A stretch of DNA of 64,000 bases from Oopsacas minuta (lineage: Eukaryota > Porifera > Hexactinellida > Lyssacinosida > Leucopsacidae): positions 612,370-676,369 of the forward strand of contig JAKMXF010000233.1 in the NCBI GenBank assembly GCA_024704765.1, given 5' to 3'. Position numbers and translations under genes: made by a program. Shown piece after piece: positions 46,565-56,756 of the stretch. The stretch's first letter is position 1. Every line of letters starts with the position of its first letter. Below the pieces are notes generated by a model that saw only the letters and a program-made list of their open reading frames with translations, searched no databases and was not told the origin of the DNA.

Positions 46565-47064
46565 CCATGGATACCTTCGGCTATAAATATAGGAGGACAA
46601 TCTAACAGGAAATAATTGCTACACATTATCCGGTTAGGTGCGAACAAATATGATTAATCTCAGAAATATAAATGAAATAAAACTTATCTTAAAAAGTAGA
46701 AAACTCAGCCAATAAGATTGCAGTATTATTTAGCATATAAGAATGTGATATATAAATAACTCAGTCAAAATCCGTTGCTATGTTGGAGTCTTTCTTAATT
46801 TAATTTTTAGAAATTCTGGTTTAGTCTTTTCGGCGCTCAAATCTTCCTCCACCTACATACGAATATTTTCTAATCACAGGTGACAAAATATACATATATA
46901 CCTACTTACACACCCTACTAACTATTCCCTGTATTTGTAATTATATATACAAGTACAGTATACTCAGCTTAATAGCAGGCGATTAAACCCGATTAACCGG
47001 TAGCCCTATTAAGCTGAGTTTACCCTAAAATAATTTGTATCTTCCCCCTGTGTATCATAACTAA
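46565..47064. other. Convergent intergenic gap
   Basis: AT-rich DNA between plexin 2 (+) and the SH3/FAM107-like gene (-). Possible polyadenylation signals; nothing coding. Confidence 0.4.
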
Positions 47065-48104
47065 CTAAATAACCTTTTGTAGATGTTTAGCTCTCTTCTC
47101 CAGCTGTTCATATAGCTCTGTCGTAACAGGAATTATTTCAGGTGTTACGTCATCAGTATGGAATGTATTCTCTGATCTCCTGACACTATAATCAGTCTCT
47201 CTCTTCCTAACATGTAATATCTTATCCAATTCAGACCTCTCATTCCTCAGCTCACCTCTACATACACCATCAATCAACTGGTTACCGTGACAACTAGTAT
47301 TCTGTCCATATAACTAACCTCTTGTTACGTAACATGAGTTCTTTATGTAACTGTTTATGCTGTAAGGAATCTAGCACTGGATTAGACATCTTCCTGCTCT
47401 CTATCTGTATTATATCCTAGACACGTACCTATTATAATATTACGTTACTAGGCAACAGTTAAGGTATGCAACCAACTTCTTGTAGTGGCGGGAGTAGGAC
47501 TTGCTCTAACGGCTTACGTACTGTGTCACAATCATCATAGCCGCCTACACGCGCCATCAGCTGACTCATAGCTTCGCGCTTTTTCTCGCTAGCCACCGGA
47601 TCGTGTGACGTTAAGTCCACAGCTTCCCATGTCTGTTGTGCTATTCGTGGGAGTGCTATCGGGTTACCAGATACCCATCTATGAGCTTCAGGTGTTGTAC
47701 TATAAATAAAAATATGGTGAATAATAACATAATTCTTGAGTCACGCCTAATAACTCACAGTTTGTTATCCATGGTCCTAGAGCATCTCCGTAGAGGAGGT
47801 GATCTGATTGGTGGAGGAGATCCTGTTATAATACTGTTCTCATCAGGACGAGAGAATTCCTAAAACATCCCATCGTATCCATGGTAGCATAAGGAATATA
47901 TTACTTAGTAACCGATCTTACCTTGAGGTATGCAGCAGGTACATATCCTATCTCCCCTGAGTACAGTTCTGCTACCCACCAGGTGTCAGATGGTCTCTCA
48001 GACACAAGCATCAGCTGTCCCTTAGAGAAGGATACTATATCCTCTCTCTGTCCGCTGTATGGGTATACAGCTATGTAAACAGGACCTGATATGTCATCTC
48101 CCAT
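47065..48104 (-). CDS. SH3-domain protein with FAM107/DRR1-like C-terminus
   Basis: Five exons. Exon 1 from ATG 48104 encodes a complete SH3 domain (AVYPYSGQREDIVSFSKGQL, TWWVAELYSGEIGYVPAAYL). Exon 2 is short and proline-rich (GSPPPIRSPPLRRC). Exon 3 is a unique segment (HRWVSGNPIALPRIAQQTWE). Exon 4 (NPVLDSLQHKQLHKELMLRN) and exon 5 (ELRNERSELDKILHVRKRE) resemble the conserved block of FAM107A/B (NPVKASRSHQELHREL and ELQRVLEHRRR). FAM107A (DRR1) binds actin. The last junction (near 47290-47320) keeps frame only with an unusually short intron, so it is unresolved. An actin-linked adaptor is likely; the pairing of SH3 and FAM107 is not one I know. Confidence 0.68.
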
Positions 48105-49482
48105 GGGCTAACAGGGAATAAAAAGGCGCCATAATTATACCAATCACAGATCATATTACAAAATGATTCGTGACCATATTTGCGGCGAAGGTTCAAACAG
48201 CTGACATAATAATTATACAAATACCGAAGCAACGAAATCATTTAATTTCTACAAACTAGCGACTCAATGATAGAATCATGCAATCCTATTGGTTGAATGG
48301 CACAATAGCCACAGGTTATGAATTTCTAGAAAATAAATTCAGAAATGAAACATGCAACTTTGCAAATTTATAAATTCAAACTTTCTTGGAAATGAATTCG
48401 GCGGAAATTTAATAATTAATGCAATTTTTCAATTTCAATAATTCAAATAGAAAGTTTCCAAATTTATCTGTTCTGTTACTCAATATGGAACTAATTAGTT
48501 TCAGTTGCATTTACGTCAACTAGTCTATGCATTAGCTAATCGGGGTCTTAGCATAGAGGAAATGGTTGCTAGGATAATGTCTCAAGAATGGAAACACAAT
48601 CCATAGAGCAGGTAAACTGTATCATATGGAAAGGAAAATAGGCGCGTAAATGATATTGTAGGCGCGCAATAGATTATCCTAGGCGGGCAAAGGATTATTC
48701 TAGGCGGGCAATCGTAATAAACTATAAATATACCCAAATCTTATAATTCAAGATCTAACAATATTAATTTGTATGTATAACGACCTAACAAAGACATACA
48801 CATAACTAAGTACAATACTTGTAACTAGGTAAGAAGCGGAGTAGAATGTAGCTTGTCCTGTCTACGAACAAGTTTCTTGTAACGAGACCGTCCGTACATA
48901 ACTCCGAGAATGAGAGCGAAATATCTAAAAGACTTGAGTAACGGCGAAACAGGCATATCAGCTAATAAATAAATAAATAAACACGGAAATAATATGGAAA
49001 TAAAGTTGAGTATTTTGCCACAAAATTACAATAAATTTGATAAATTCTATTATGAAATAGAATCCAGGAATTATAGGCACAATTCAGTAATCACAAATAA
49101 CATCTGTTATCAAAACAACAAAAGTAATTCAATGATTTCATAATATTGTAGGGACATCTCTGGGCGGAATGACCTTCAAACTAAAAGTAATATAGCTTTG
49201 TTATTATTACACACAAACAGCAAAGCAGTAATTCCTTACTAACTTGACGTGAAAGTTCAGATTATGCAGCCTTGTTAATTTATGCAGAACCACATGGTTA
49301 TGGTTCATAGAGAAATAATTCAAAAATAAACATCAAACTCATAATTATACACAAATTTAGCTAATTACATACCTATCATCCATTATCGTTGCTAGCTAGA
49401 AGACCCGGGTAGATATTCCGCGAATAAACGACTTATTTATTTTAGCAATTTATACGAATAGTTCTATAATTAGAACAGATAT
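48105..49482. promoter_or_regulatory. Divergent intergenic region with GC-rich tandem motif
   Basis: No coding exon is seen. It contains four tandem GGCG-core motifs at 20-21-bp spacing (see 48640-48712) in otherwise AT-rich DNA, between start codons of divergent genes. GTTGCTAGG occurs near 48564 and 49388. Confidence 0.45.
48640..48712. repeat. Four-unit 20-21 bp tandem repeat with GGCGSG cores
   Basis: Units begin AGGCGCGTAA, AGGCGCGCAA, AGGCGGGCAA and AGGCGGGCAA at about 48640, 48660, 48681 and 48702. The spacing is two helical turns, so repeated sites would face one side of the DNA. A protein-binding array is inferred. Confidence 0.75.
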
Positions 49483-49978
49483 ATGGGAAATAGTGTGGGT
49501 AGAGTGAAGGATTGGATGGGGATGGGGCCTGACCCGATACCCCCGAGAGGACAGTGCGTAAGGAGACAGGTACGTATGGATGATATAGATATCAGACACT
49601 ATCTGGTGTATTGGGTGAAAAGGCAAGTAATATTACAATTATAAGCGAGGATAATTAAAGAAATTATTTGACTTCACTTATTACGAAATGAAACCGAGAA
49701 GCATTATTCGCATTTTAAACTGTCCTATTTTTAGCTCACTCTACAGAGACAGTGAGGGAAGTGTTGGTCATGAGTTCTACGAGGAGGAGGTACGAGAGGA
49801 TCTGCCCACTGGTGCCATAAGACGGGGCATGAGGAGAGTAACAGATAACCTAACTCATCAGGTATGTATTTGTTCTATAATTAGTAACAATTTGAGATTA
49901 TCCGTTTAGGAGAGAGAGGAACTTCCTTATCCGGCTCTATCCAGCAAACTACCTGTCGTATTCTACAGAGTAGAGTGA
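49483..49978 (+). CDS. TUSC2: TUSC2 (FUS1) homologue
   Basis: Three exons. The start MGNSVGRV carries an N-myristoylation signal (Gly2, Ser5 approximately), as in TUSC2. Exon 2 encodes LYRDSEGSVGHEFYEEEV, matching the family block FYDEDGDLAHEFYEET. RRGMRRVTDNL matches KLRRVHKNL, and the C-terminus LPVVFYRVE matches FPVILYEV. The frame is kept only if intron 1 (about 49621-49734) uses a GC donor, AAAAG|GCAAGT; the exon then reads YWVKSSLYRDSEG. Intron 2 is a normal GT-AG. The protein is about 105 residues, like human TUSC2 (110). In vertebrates it is a membrane-associated, mitochondria-linked calcium-handling and tumour-suppressor protein. Confidence 0.85.
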
Positions 49979-50708
49979 CGTCACCAATTGGTTTTGTAAT
50001 TAATTGATTCTTACAATGTAATAATGACAATAAATTGAGTTCTGAGGTACCAATTCCATATCTACCTCTTCTAATTATTCTGTGGTGACAAAGGGCTTAC
50101 TATTACAATATTAGTGTAAGAAATAACGCTGTAGCATAATTATGTTACAAACCACTGCGGTAGATAATTTACTTTCAATTCTACAATATCGCAGTGATGT
50201 AACAGCTGTGAGGTAATTTGGGCGCCTAATTCAGTTTCCTTGGATACGGGAAATATGTGGGTATATAAATTTAGACTTAGAAACCTTAAAATAGAGAAAT
50301 CTTACTTTTAAATGTTTATATTTATGAAAAGAATTATGGCTTATAATTTACTGGTCAGTTCTTGTGATTCCTTAGCCAATAGAAATTAAGATATGCTCTA
50401 TTGTATATTGTACTATATCAAACAATGACATTCCTTTCTATGACCCCGTTGCCAAAGAGATAATATTGATTGAATGCTTTGAAATAACTAAATATTAGCT
50501 AACGAAATTATAAGCAATGATTTGCTCTTTTAACTCACATTCCTGACTGGTTCCACATAGCAACATAAGTGAGTGAGTAATTTAATTAGTGAATGTGACA
50601 CTCGGATAGTTTAAAAATGTGAACTATAGTACAGCATGTAATAATGTGTGATTATTTATTAATACAATTGTGGTTTGAGTAAAAATAACATCTGATTATA
50701 TACACACA
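49979..50708. other. Convergent intergenic region
   Basis: Shared 3' region of TUSC2 (+) and the BTG gene (-). It has a GGCGCC at about 50221 and nothing coding. Confidence 0.4.
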
Positions 50709-51263
50709 CTAAGCGTTGACTGATATTGTGGGAAAACTTAGCTCATCGAATGAATTCCTTGGCATAAGCTTTGAGGTTACGGATCCAGTAGCTAGGAATG
50801 TTTTTCTTGTTCCTTTACGTTTGGATGATCTTGATTTTGAGGGATTGTTTGTGGGTGATTCTACCTCTTTTCTGATTGGTTCTGGTGACGATTTAGGAGA
50901 TGAAGGAGGTGACGATTCTAATTTACAAATTGATCCTTCTTCTCCAAACCTGTACGCTACTTCCTGTGGGTCTATCCAGACTGTGAGCTCTCTCGGGAGG
51001 ATTTTAGGTACCGTCCTCTCTGTCCCTGATTCCTGACAGGCCTGTAGAACTATAGGATCTAATTGGTGATTTATTCTAATACATCTATAGCCTGAACCTT
51101 TGTTGGGATGTGTGGGATCCCAATGACTCTCAAATCTTTTGAGTAACAATTCTCTTAGTTTTCTTGTGAATCCTTCTAGCTCTATTGATGATATAACGTG
51201 AGGAATACTGTTGTTGAGTAGAGTCCTGAAGAAAGTTATCGCTTGAGTTACTTCGTCGATCAT
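50709..51263 (-). CDS. BTG/Tob anti-proliferative protein
   Basis: A single exon of 184 codons. Residues 1-115 form the BTG domain: EVTQAITFFRTLLNNSI, then HWDPTHPNKGSGYRCIRIN (box A type, with the hallmark HWxPxxPxKGxxxRCIRIN), then LPRELTVWIDPQEVAYRFGE (box B). The tail is Ser/Pro-rich with a basic stretch (SKSRSSKRKGTRK) that could be a nuclear signal. BTG/Tob proteins bind the Caf1/CNOT7 deadenylase and promote mRNA decay and growth arrest. The length is closer to BTG1-4 than Tob, and no PAM2 motif is visible. Being intronless differs from vertebrate BTG1/2, which have one intron. Confidence 0.92.
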   Translation of the reverse strand: MIDEVTQAITFFRTLLNNSIPHVISSIELEGFTRKLRELLLKRFESHWDPTHPNKGSGYRCIRINHQLDPIVLQACQESGTERTVPKILPRELTVWIDPQEVAYRFGEEGSICKLESSPPSSPKSSPEPIRKEVESPTNNPSKSRSSKRKGTRKTFLATGSVTSKLMPRNSFDELSFPTISVNA

Positions 51264-53163
51264 TTTGTAAGTTTGAATGTTGTTTGCTTTGTATTGTTGT
51301 ATGCTACAGTAGCTCTGTATTTATAGGAATTTGTATATATATTCAGCCTACTAGCGTCAATGCATTGATTCTGAAACCATTAATTATCTTTTATGACATC
51401 AACAGAGCCATTGAATAGATTGAAAGTTCATTCAATTATAATCACTGATTTATTACGGAACGGAAGTGTCGTTAGAAGTGAAACTTTACAAATTTTAATA
51501 ACATCGAACTAATCAATTTTGGAGAGAACTGAATTCTTGCAAATATTCTCACAAATTATATTTCTGAAAAGAAGACTTTTATCACAAAAATTGCGCGTAT
51601 AAAGTTTGCAAACATAGCAACATATTCAGAGTACAATTATGCAATCTACAAAGTTTAATTATTTTGAACTGTGATCAGATTATAAATTCATTTTTTATAA
51701 CACAACTCTCATCACAAACTGGAATGTTCAGATAGCAGAAAATTCAAATTTAGCCACAGACTTAACGCATTCCTAAGTTACAATTATTAGCTACTAAATA
51801 CTGTTGTATTAATCGGTTACCATGGAAACCAATCAACACTAGAGAATATTTATATTCAATTGAAATTATACGCGAAAATACAATAAGTTTTTTCTGTAAT
51901 TTTCTGTAATTGTCAGCTGTTTTACAAAGTGAAATAATCAGTAACTATTGTTATATAATCATAGATTAATTCATGCAACTACTGAAAACAAATAATTACG
52001 ATAACGCTGAGGGCAGCCCCGAGCTTATGCAATAATATAAACAAATTTATTTATGTAAACAAATATCTGTTTATCTACTTGACAACGTATTTGTCACATA
52101 AGAATTCTGTAGGCAAGGGAAGTTAATTAGACAAATTAATTGCTGTCATCATACAATGATGATTTTCCTGGCGCCATAATTCTGTGCAATTTGTGGCTTT
52201 AAATTAATTCAAATTTGAATGGTTAAAGATTAGTGCACCTGTAATATTACCATATATTCATGACGTCATCACTTAAAGCATTATAACGAGACTCTAGTGA
52301 CGTCACTATAGAATGCTTACAAAGGATTGTAGTTCTACCCAAATTATCCTCAGGGAATTATTGGAAGTTATTTTCTGGAAAGTACTGACACTAAGTACTC
52401 TATGGGTCTAATTAATTATGGGTTTTATCAATTCAGAAATGCATACAGCTTAGGGGAGTGCTATATATCTGGTATGCATAATTCGTCTTATACTCATCAA
52501 GGCAGACACCACAAATTATAATATACGATAGGAGAGAATAGTCCTCATGTAAGTAATAGATCGGTTTAGTTTATGACCTGAGAACTCCTATCCTCTTCTC
52601 TGCCTGTACTCTTCCTCTATACTTGTTGTTTATTGAAATATCTACCCTCAGGAATAACTACTTCTAGCGTAAGCAAAATATACAAATAATATTCAGTGTT
52701 GAAACTAAAATGATTAGACATACAAACTAATCACAGGTAGACATGATACCCAGCAGATGTGATCTACTATTTCACCATACGTGTAACAAATTGTAATTAC
52801 TTGCAAGGCAGAGTTCTCTGAATGGATCGGAGAGGCCATTTTGCTGTCTTCCCGAAATGAGTAAAAATTAGCAAAGTATTGTGATGATTATTCAATTAAA
52901 AAGAGATTTGGGGCTCATGCCAAATGGCCCTCCTGGATCCTCTAGAGGATTGGTTACTTGTCCTCTAATTGGTATGCAAATCTAATTATTGTTATTATTA
53001 TTATTATTAAAAATAGAGTTTAATTTGCTTATAAAATGTACTTTTCATTTCTAAAATTATCCACAAATTATATTTCAGCTAATTTAGTTCTATTTTTAGA
53101 ATTTATTATATATTTTACTTATAAACTTGGCTGAGTTATTATTTTCTATTTTTATAATTTCAG
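51264..53163. other. Long AT-rich intergenic region
   Basis: The longest gap without a gene, 1.9 kb. It includes several TGACGTCA (ATF/CREB-like) words at about 52260-52305, a GGCGCC at about 52170 and an ATT trinucleotide run at about 52985-53010. A 5' UTR exon of the dystroglycan gene may lie here. Confidence 0.4.
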
Positions 53164-53186
53164 TTAGGAAAGTTCAAATCTCTTTT

Positions 53187-56100
53187 ATGAGATTTTTCAC
53201 ACACCTTGTGATGCTATTTATAGCATTCACCCCGTTGCTAAGGACTCACTCAAGAATGTATAAAGCGACAGATAGAATGCCAGATCTTTGTGCTGTCCAA
53301 GGACGAGCTTTCTCGTTACAACTGCGACCCGACCTCTTTTCTAACACTTCTCTCCCTAGCGACAAACTGCAGGTAATGGAATGCTGATAATTTTTATCTA
53401 CTGTATTATATGCTGTGTAGGTATCCTCTCTTGGATCTGACAGACCTCCTAATTGGCTGGAGGTGTCCTTGTGGCAGTTACAAGGTCTACCACTTGAGAG
53501 TGACCTTGGTACTCACACTATCAAACTACAGCTCTCTGGATCCCGGGACTCTAGAATTCTTACTTTAGATGTCAGACCTAAGTTCTGTCCGGGTAAGAGA
53601 AGAGATCCTTGCGGTCCATTCTCACCTCGACTAGAAGCCCTGTTTGTATTTCCCTCTCTCCCCTCTCCTTCCAAACTAATCCCCTCTGACAGATTATCTC
53701 TTGTCTCATTGGTCTCTTCACACCTTTCTGTCCAATCCTTCGACGCTAAACTTTCTTCATCACTAACTTTATCTTCAGATGAACACCAGATCCTCTCCAA
53801 AAACCCTCCAGACCAATCTGTGCCTCCTAACGTCCCCCTAGTATCCCTCACTCTATCCTGTGACTCATGGGACCTAGTGTCTCTTGACAGGGTACCTGGG
53901 TCTGTCGTTATGGTGTCCTTATTCTCCCCTCAGCTCCCCTGGCTCAGACATAGAAGACAAACTAATGGACAATTTCCCGAGGTTATACCTATTGTAATAG
54001 AGCTTGTAGCTACAGAGACTGTAGATATCCCTTCTATGACGTCATCTGTACTTACATCTACTACATTCCAATCCTCCTCTATGGTTACCAGTTCTAATAT
54101 AACATCTACTGGTGTAATGACTATGTTATCTAGTGTGATGGCTTCATTCAGCAGGATGTTATCATCTCTTTCTTCTACTACTCGCTCTATGACGTCATTT
54201 GTACCCAGTTCTATATTTAGTACATCGTCTGTAGTGACGTCATCTTCTGTTTTTCCATCTACACAGATTATCTCATCTCCTAATATAACTTCAAGGATGG
54301 TGTTTACTACTGTAATAACGTCATCATCTGTCATCTCATCAAATATTCCTACTCGTTCTTCTAGGATGGTTTCATTAAGTTCTTCCATGCTATCAACAGG
54401 TGTTTCTATTATCGGTAGCATGACCCCAGTAATGAGCTCTTCCAGGATTCCTGTTACCTCTAGCCAGGTTCCAAATAACTCATCAGTGGTTCCAGTCTCT
54501 TCCTCCACTCCTGTTGTCTCAATAAGTACATCCAGGATGTCATTTAGTTCTGTACAGGTGACGAATTCATCCATAGTTCTTGTTACTACTAGTAGGGTCC
54601 CATTTAATTCATCCATGGTTCCAGTTTCTAGTAGCATACCAATTACTTCATCCATAGTTTCAGTTTCTAGTAGCATACCAACTACTTCATCCATGGTTCC
54701 AGTTTCTAGCAGTATACCATCTATTTCATCCATGGTTGCAGTTTCTAGTAGCATACCAATTACTTCATCCATAGTTTCAGTTTCTAGTAACATACCAACT
54801 ACTTCATCCATGGTTCCAGTTTCTAGTAGCATGCCAATTACTTCATCCATAGTTTCAGTTTCTAGTAGCGTACCAATTACTTCATCCATAGTTTCAGTTT
54901 CTAGTAACATACCAACTACTTCATCCATGGTTCCAGTTTCTAGTAGCATGCCAATTACTTCATCCATAGTTTCAGTTTCTAGTAACATACCAACTACTTC
55001 ATCCATGGTTCCAGTTTCTAGTAGCATGCCAATTACTTCATCCATAGTTTCAGTTTCTAGTAGCATACCAACTACTTCATCCATGGTTCCAGTTTCTAGC
55101 AGTGTACTATCTATTTCATCCATGGTTTCAGTTTCTAGTAGCATACCAATTACTTCATCCATAGTTTCAGTTTCTAGTAACATACCAACTACTTCATCCA
55201 TGGTTCCAGTTTCTAGTAGCATGCCAATTACTTCATCCATAGTTTCAGTTTCTAGTAGCATACCAATTACTTCATCTATGGTTCCAGGCACTTCAAGTAG
55301 TATTCCAGTCAGTTCTAGCGAGATCCCTGAAACTTCAACTACACTAATTTCCTCATCCATGGTTACAGGTACATCAACCGGCATACTGATTACATCATCC
55401 ATTATATCAGTAACCTCAATAGCTCCTACTGCTTCTGCTACTCCTACTCCTACTCCTATTCCTAACCTGTCTGTTGTTCTAACCAATCCCCTTCCTCTCT
55501 TGATACCATCTCCAGGTGTTACATACCATTATAACATCCCTAGCAACACATTTACAGATCCAGAAGGTGACGTCATAGCTCTGGGTCTGACTAGTCTAGT
55601 TGGAGAGCTTCCTGAATGGTTGAACCTCAGTCCTACAAATACAGGATATCAGCTGATGATGCTACCTCCTATTGGTTGGTTGTTCTATTTATAGACAGAT
55701 TATTTTTTAATTCAATTTGTTTATTATTAGATTCTGGTGATAAAATATTCTACGCTGCTCTGATTGCTACTGATTCATCAGGACAAACAGCTACTGACGT
55801 AATATCTATAAGACCTGATATATTTACTCCTCCATTACATTCCGTAGATGTTACCATAACAACCAATCTGAGTGAAATACTGGCAAGAGGAATTTCAGTT
55901 AGATTGTCACTCTCTGAGATAATTAGTAATGCTACTAACTCAACTATTCGTCTGCTCGGTCTCTCCGATGGATCTACTGTAATTAGTGTATCTTTTGTCG
56001 GTTTGGAAGTAACCAGGAATTGTTCGGATATTTTAGCGATATTTTCTAAGATCCAGCATAGCAACGGATCTTATACTGAAAAATTCAGTGCTGCATTTGG

Positions 56101-56592
56101 TGAGTATTTATTAATGATAATAATCTAGAATTTCATTCTCTTTTATATTTTCATGTTATAGCGCCTGATTACACGTTGGGAAAGAGTGCAATTGGTCGAG
56201 GTTTTTGTCTGTCTGAAGGGACTGTTCCCCCTACACCTTCCCTGCCCTCTCTATCCGGGACCTTCTCAGACCTGATTATATTCGTGACCTCTACAGGAAT
56301 AGCTATAATGTTAGCTATTCTTATATTCTCTATTTGCTGTATTACTATTTGTTGCTGTTACAGACAGAGACGATACGCCAGTCTATCTCCTGCTGAGAGA
56401 AAAGCATTCCTTAAGAGGAGGCCTGTCGTCATGGATACGGATAGATTATTGGCTCCTAAGGCGCGTAGAGCCACAATACTGCCAACAGATTTAGAACACA
56501 TTCCTGAGGAAGAGAGATGGTTGCTAGGTTCGCAACCTCCTCCTGCTCTTTCCCGACCTCCGGAGCCTCGGGCTCCTCCTCCCTTCCAATAA
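53187..56592 (+). CDS. DAG1: Dystroglycan homologue
   Basis: Four exons: 53187-53372, 53421 to about 55675, about 55731-56100 and about 56161-56592. Order: signal peptide (MRFFTHLVMLFIAF), a cadherin-like module (RPPNWLEVSLWQLQGLPLES, matching LPSWLHW...LEGLPLDTD of dystroglycan), an alpha-dystroglycan-N-like region ending at a furin-type site RHRRQ near 53949, and a long Ser/Thr mucin region. A second cadherin-like module (PSNTFTDPEGD) and an SEA-like region with SDGSTVISVSF, aligning with the alpha/beta cleavage site RGSIVVEW, follow. Two flanking cysteines, a transmembrane helix and the tail KAFLKRRPVVMDTD are also present. The extreme C-terminus is APPPFQ, not the PPPY-type dystrophin-binding end. 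The gene suggests a laminin/dystrophin-type adhesion complex, with modified dystrophin contact. Confidence 0.85.
54595..55290 (+). repeat. 39-bp coding minisatellite in the mucin domain
   Basis: About 18 tandem 39-bp units encode 13-residue repeats alternating between IPTTSSMVPVSS-type and IPITSSIVSVSS-type sequences, often as a 78-bp higher-order unit. Each unit offers many Ser/Thr O-glycosylation sites. Near-identity among units suggests recent unequal exchange and likely length polymorphism. Confidence 0.92.
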
Positions 56593-56756
56593 TCTATTTT
56601 TAGAATTCTATTTATTTTTGTATTCAGCTATTAATCTGTGATTTATTTAAGTTTAATTAATCTGATTTATCATATCAGCTGTTTATCAGATTAGCTAGCA
56701 TTCTGGCAAATCGAGTTAAACGTGTTAGAGTGCATTCTCCGAGCAATTCTCATAAC

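Noticed and set aside
53930-55486. 518-codon antisense ORF with repeated MLLETxTMDEV units
   Set aside because: It is the mirror of the 39-bp mucin repeat: a repeat whose length is a multiple of three stays open in several frames. The sense strand has a clear dystroglycan context with splice sites.
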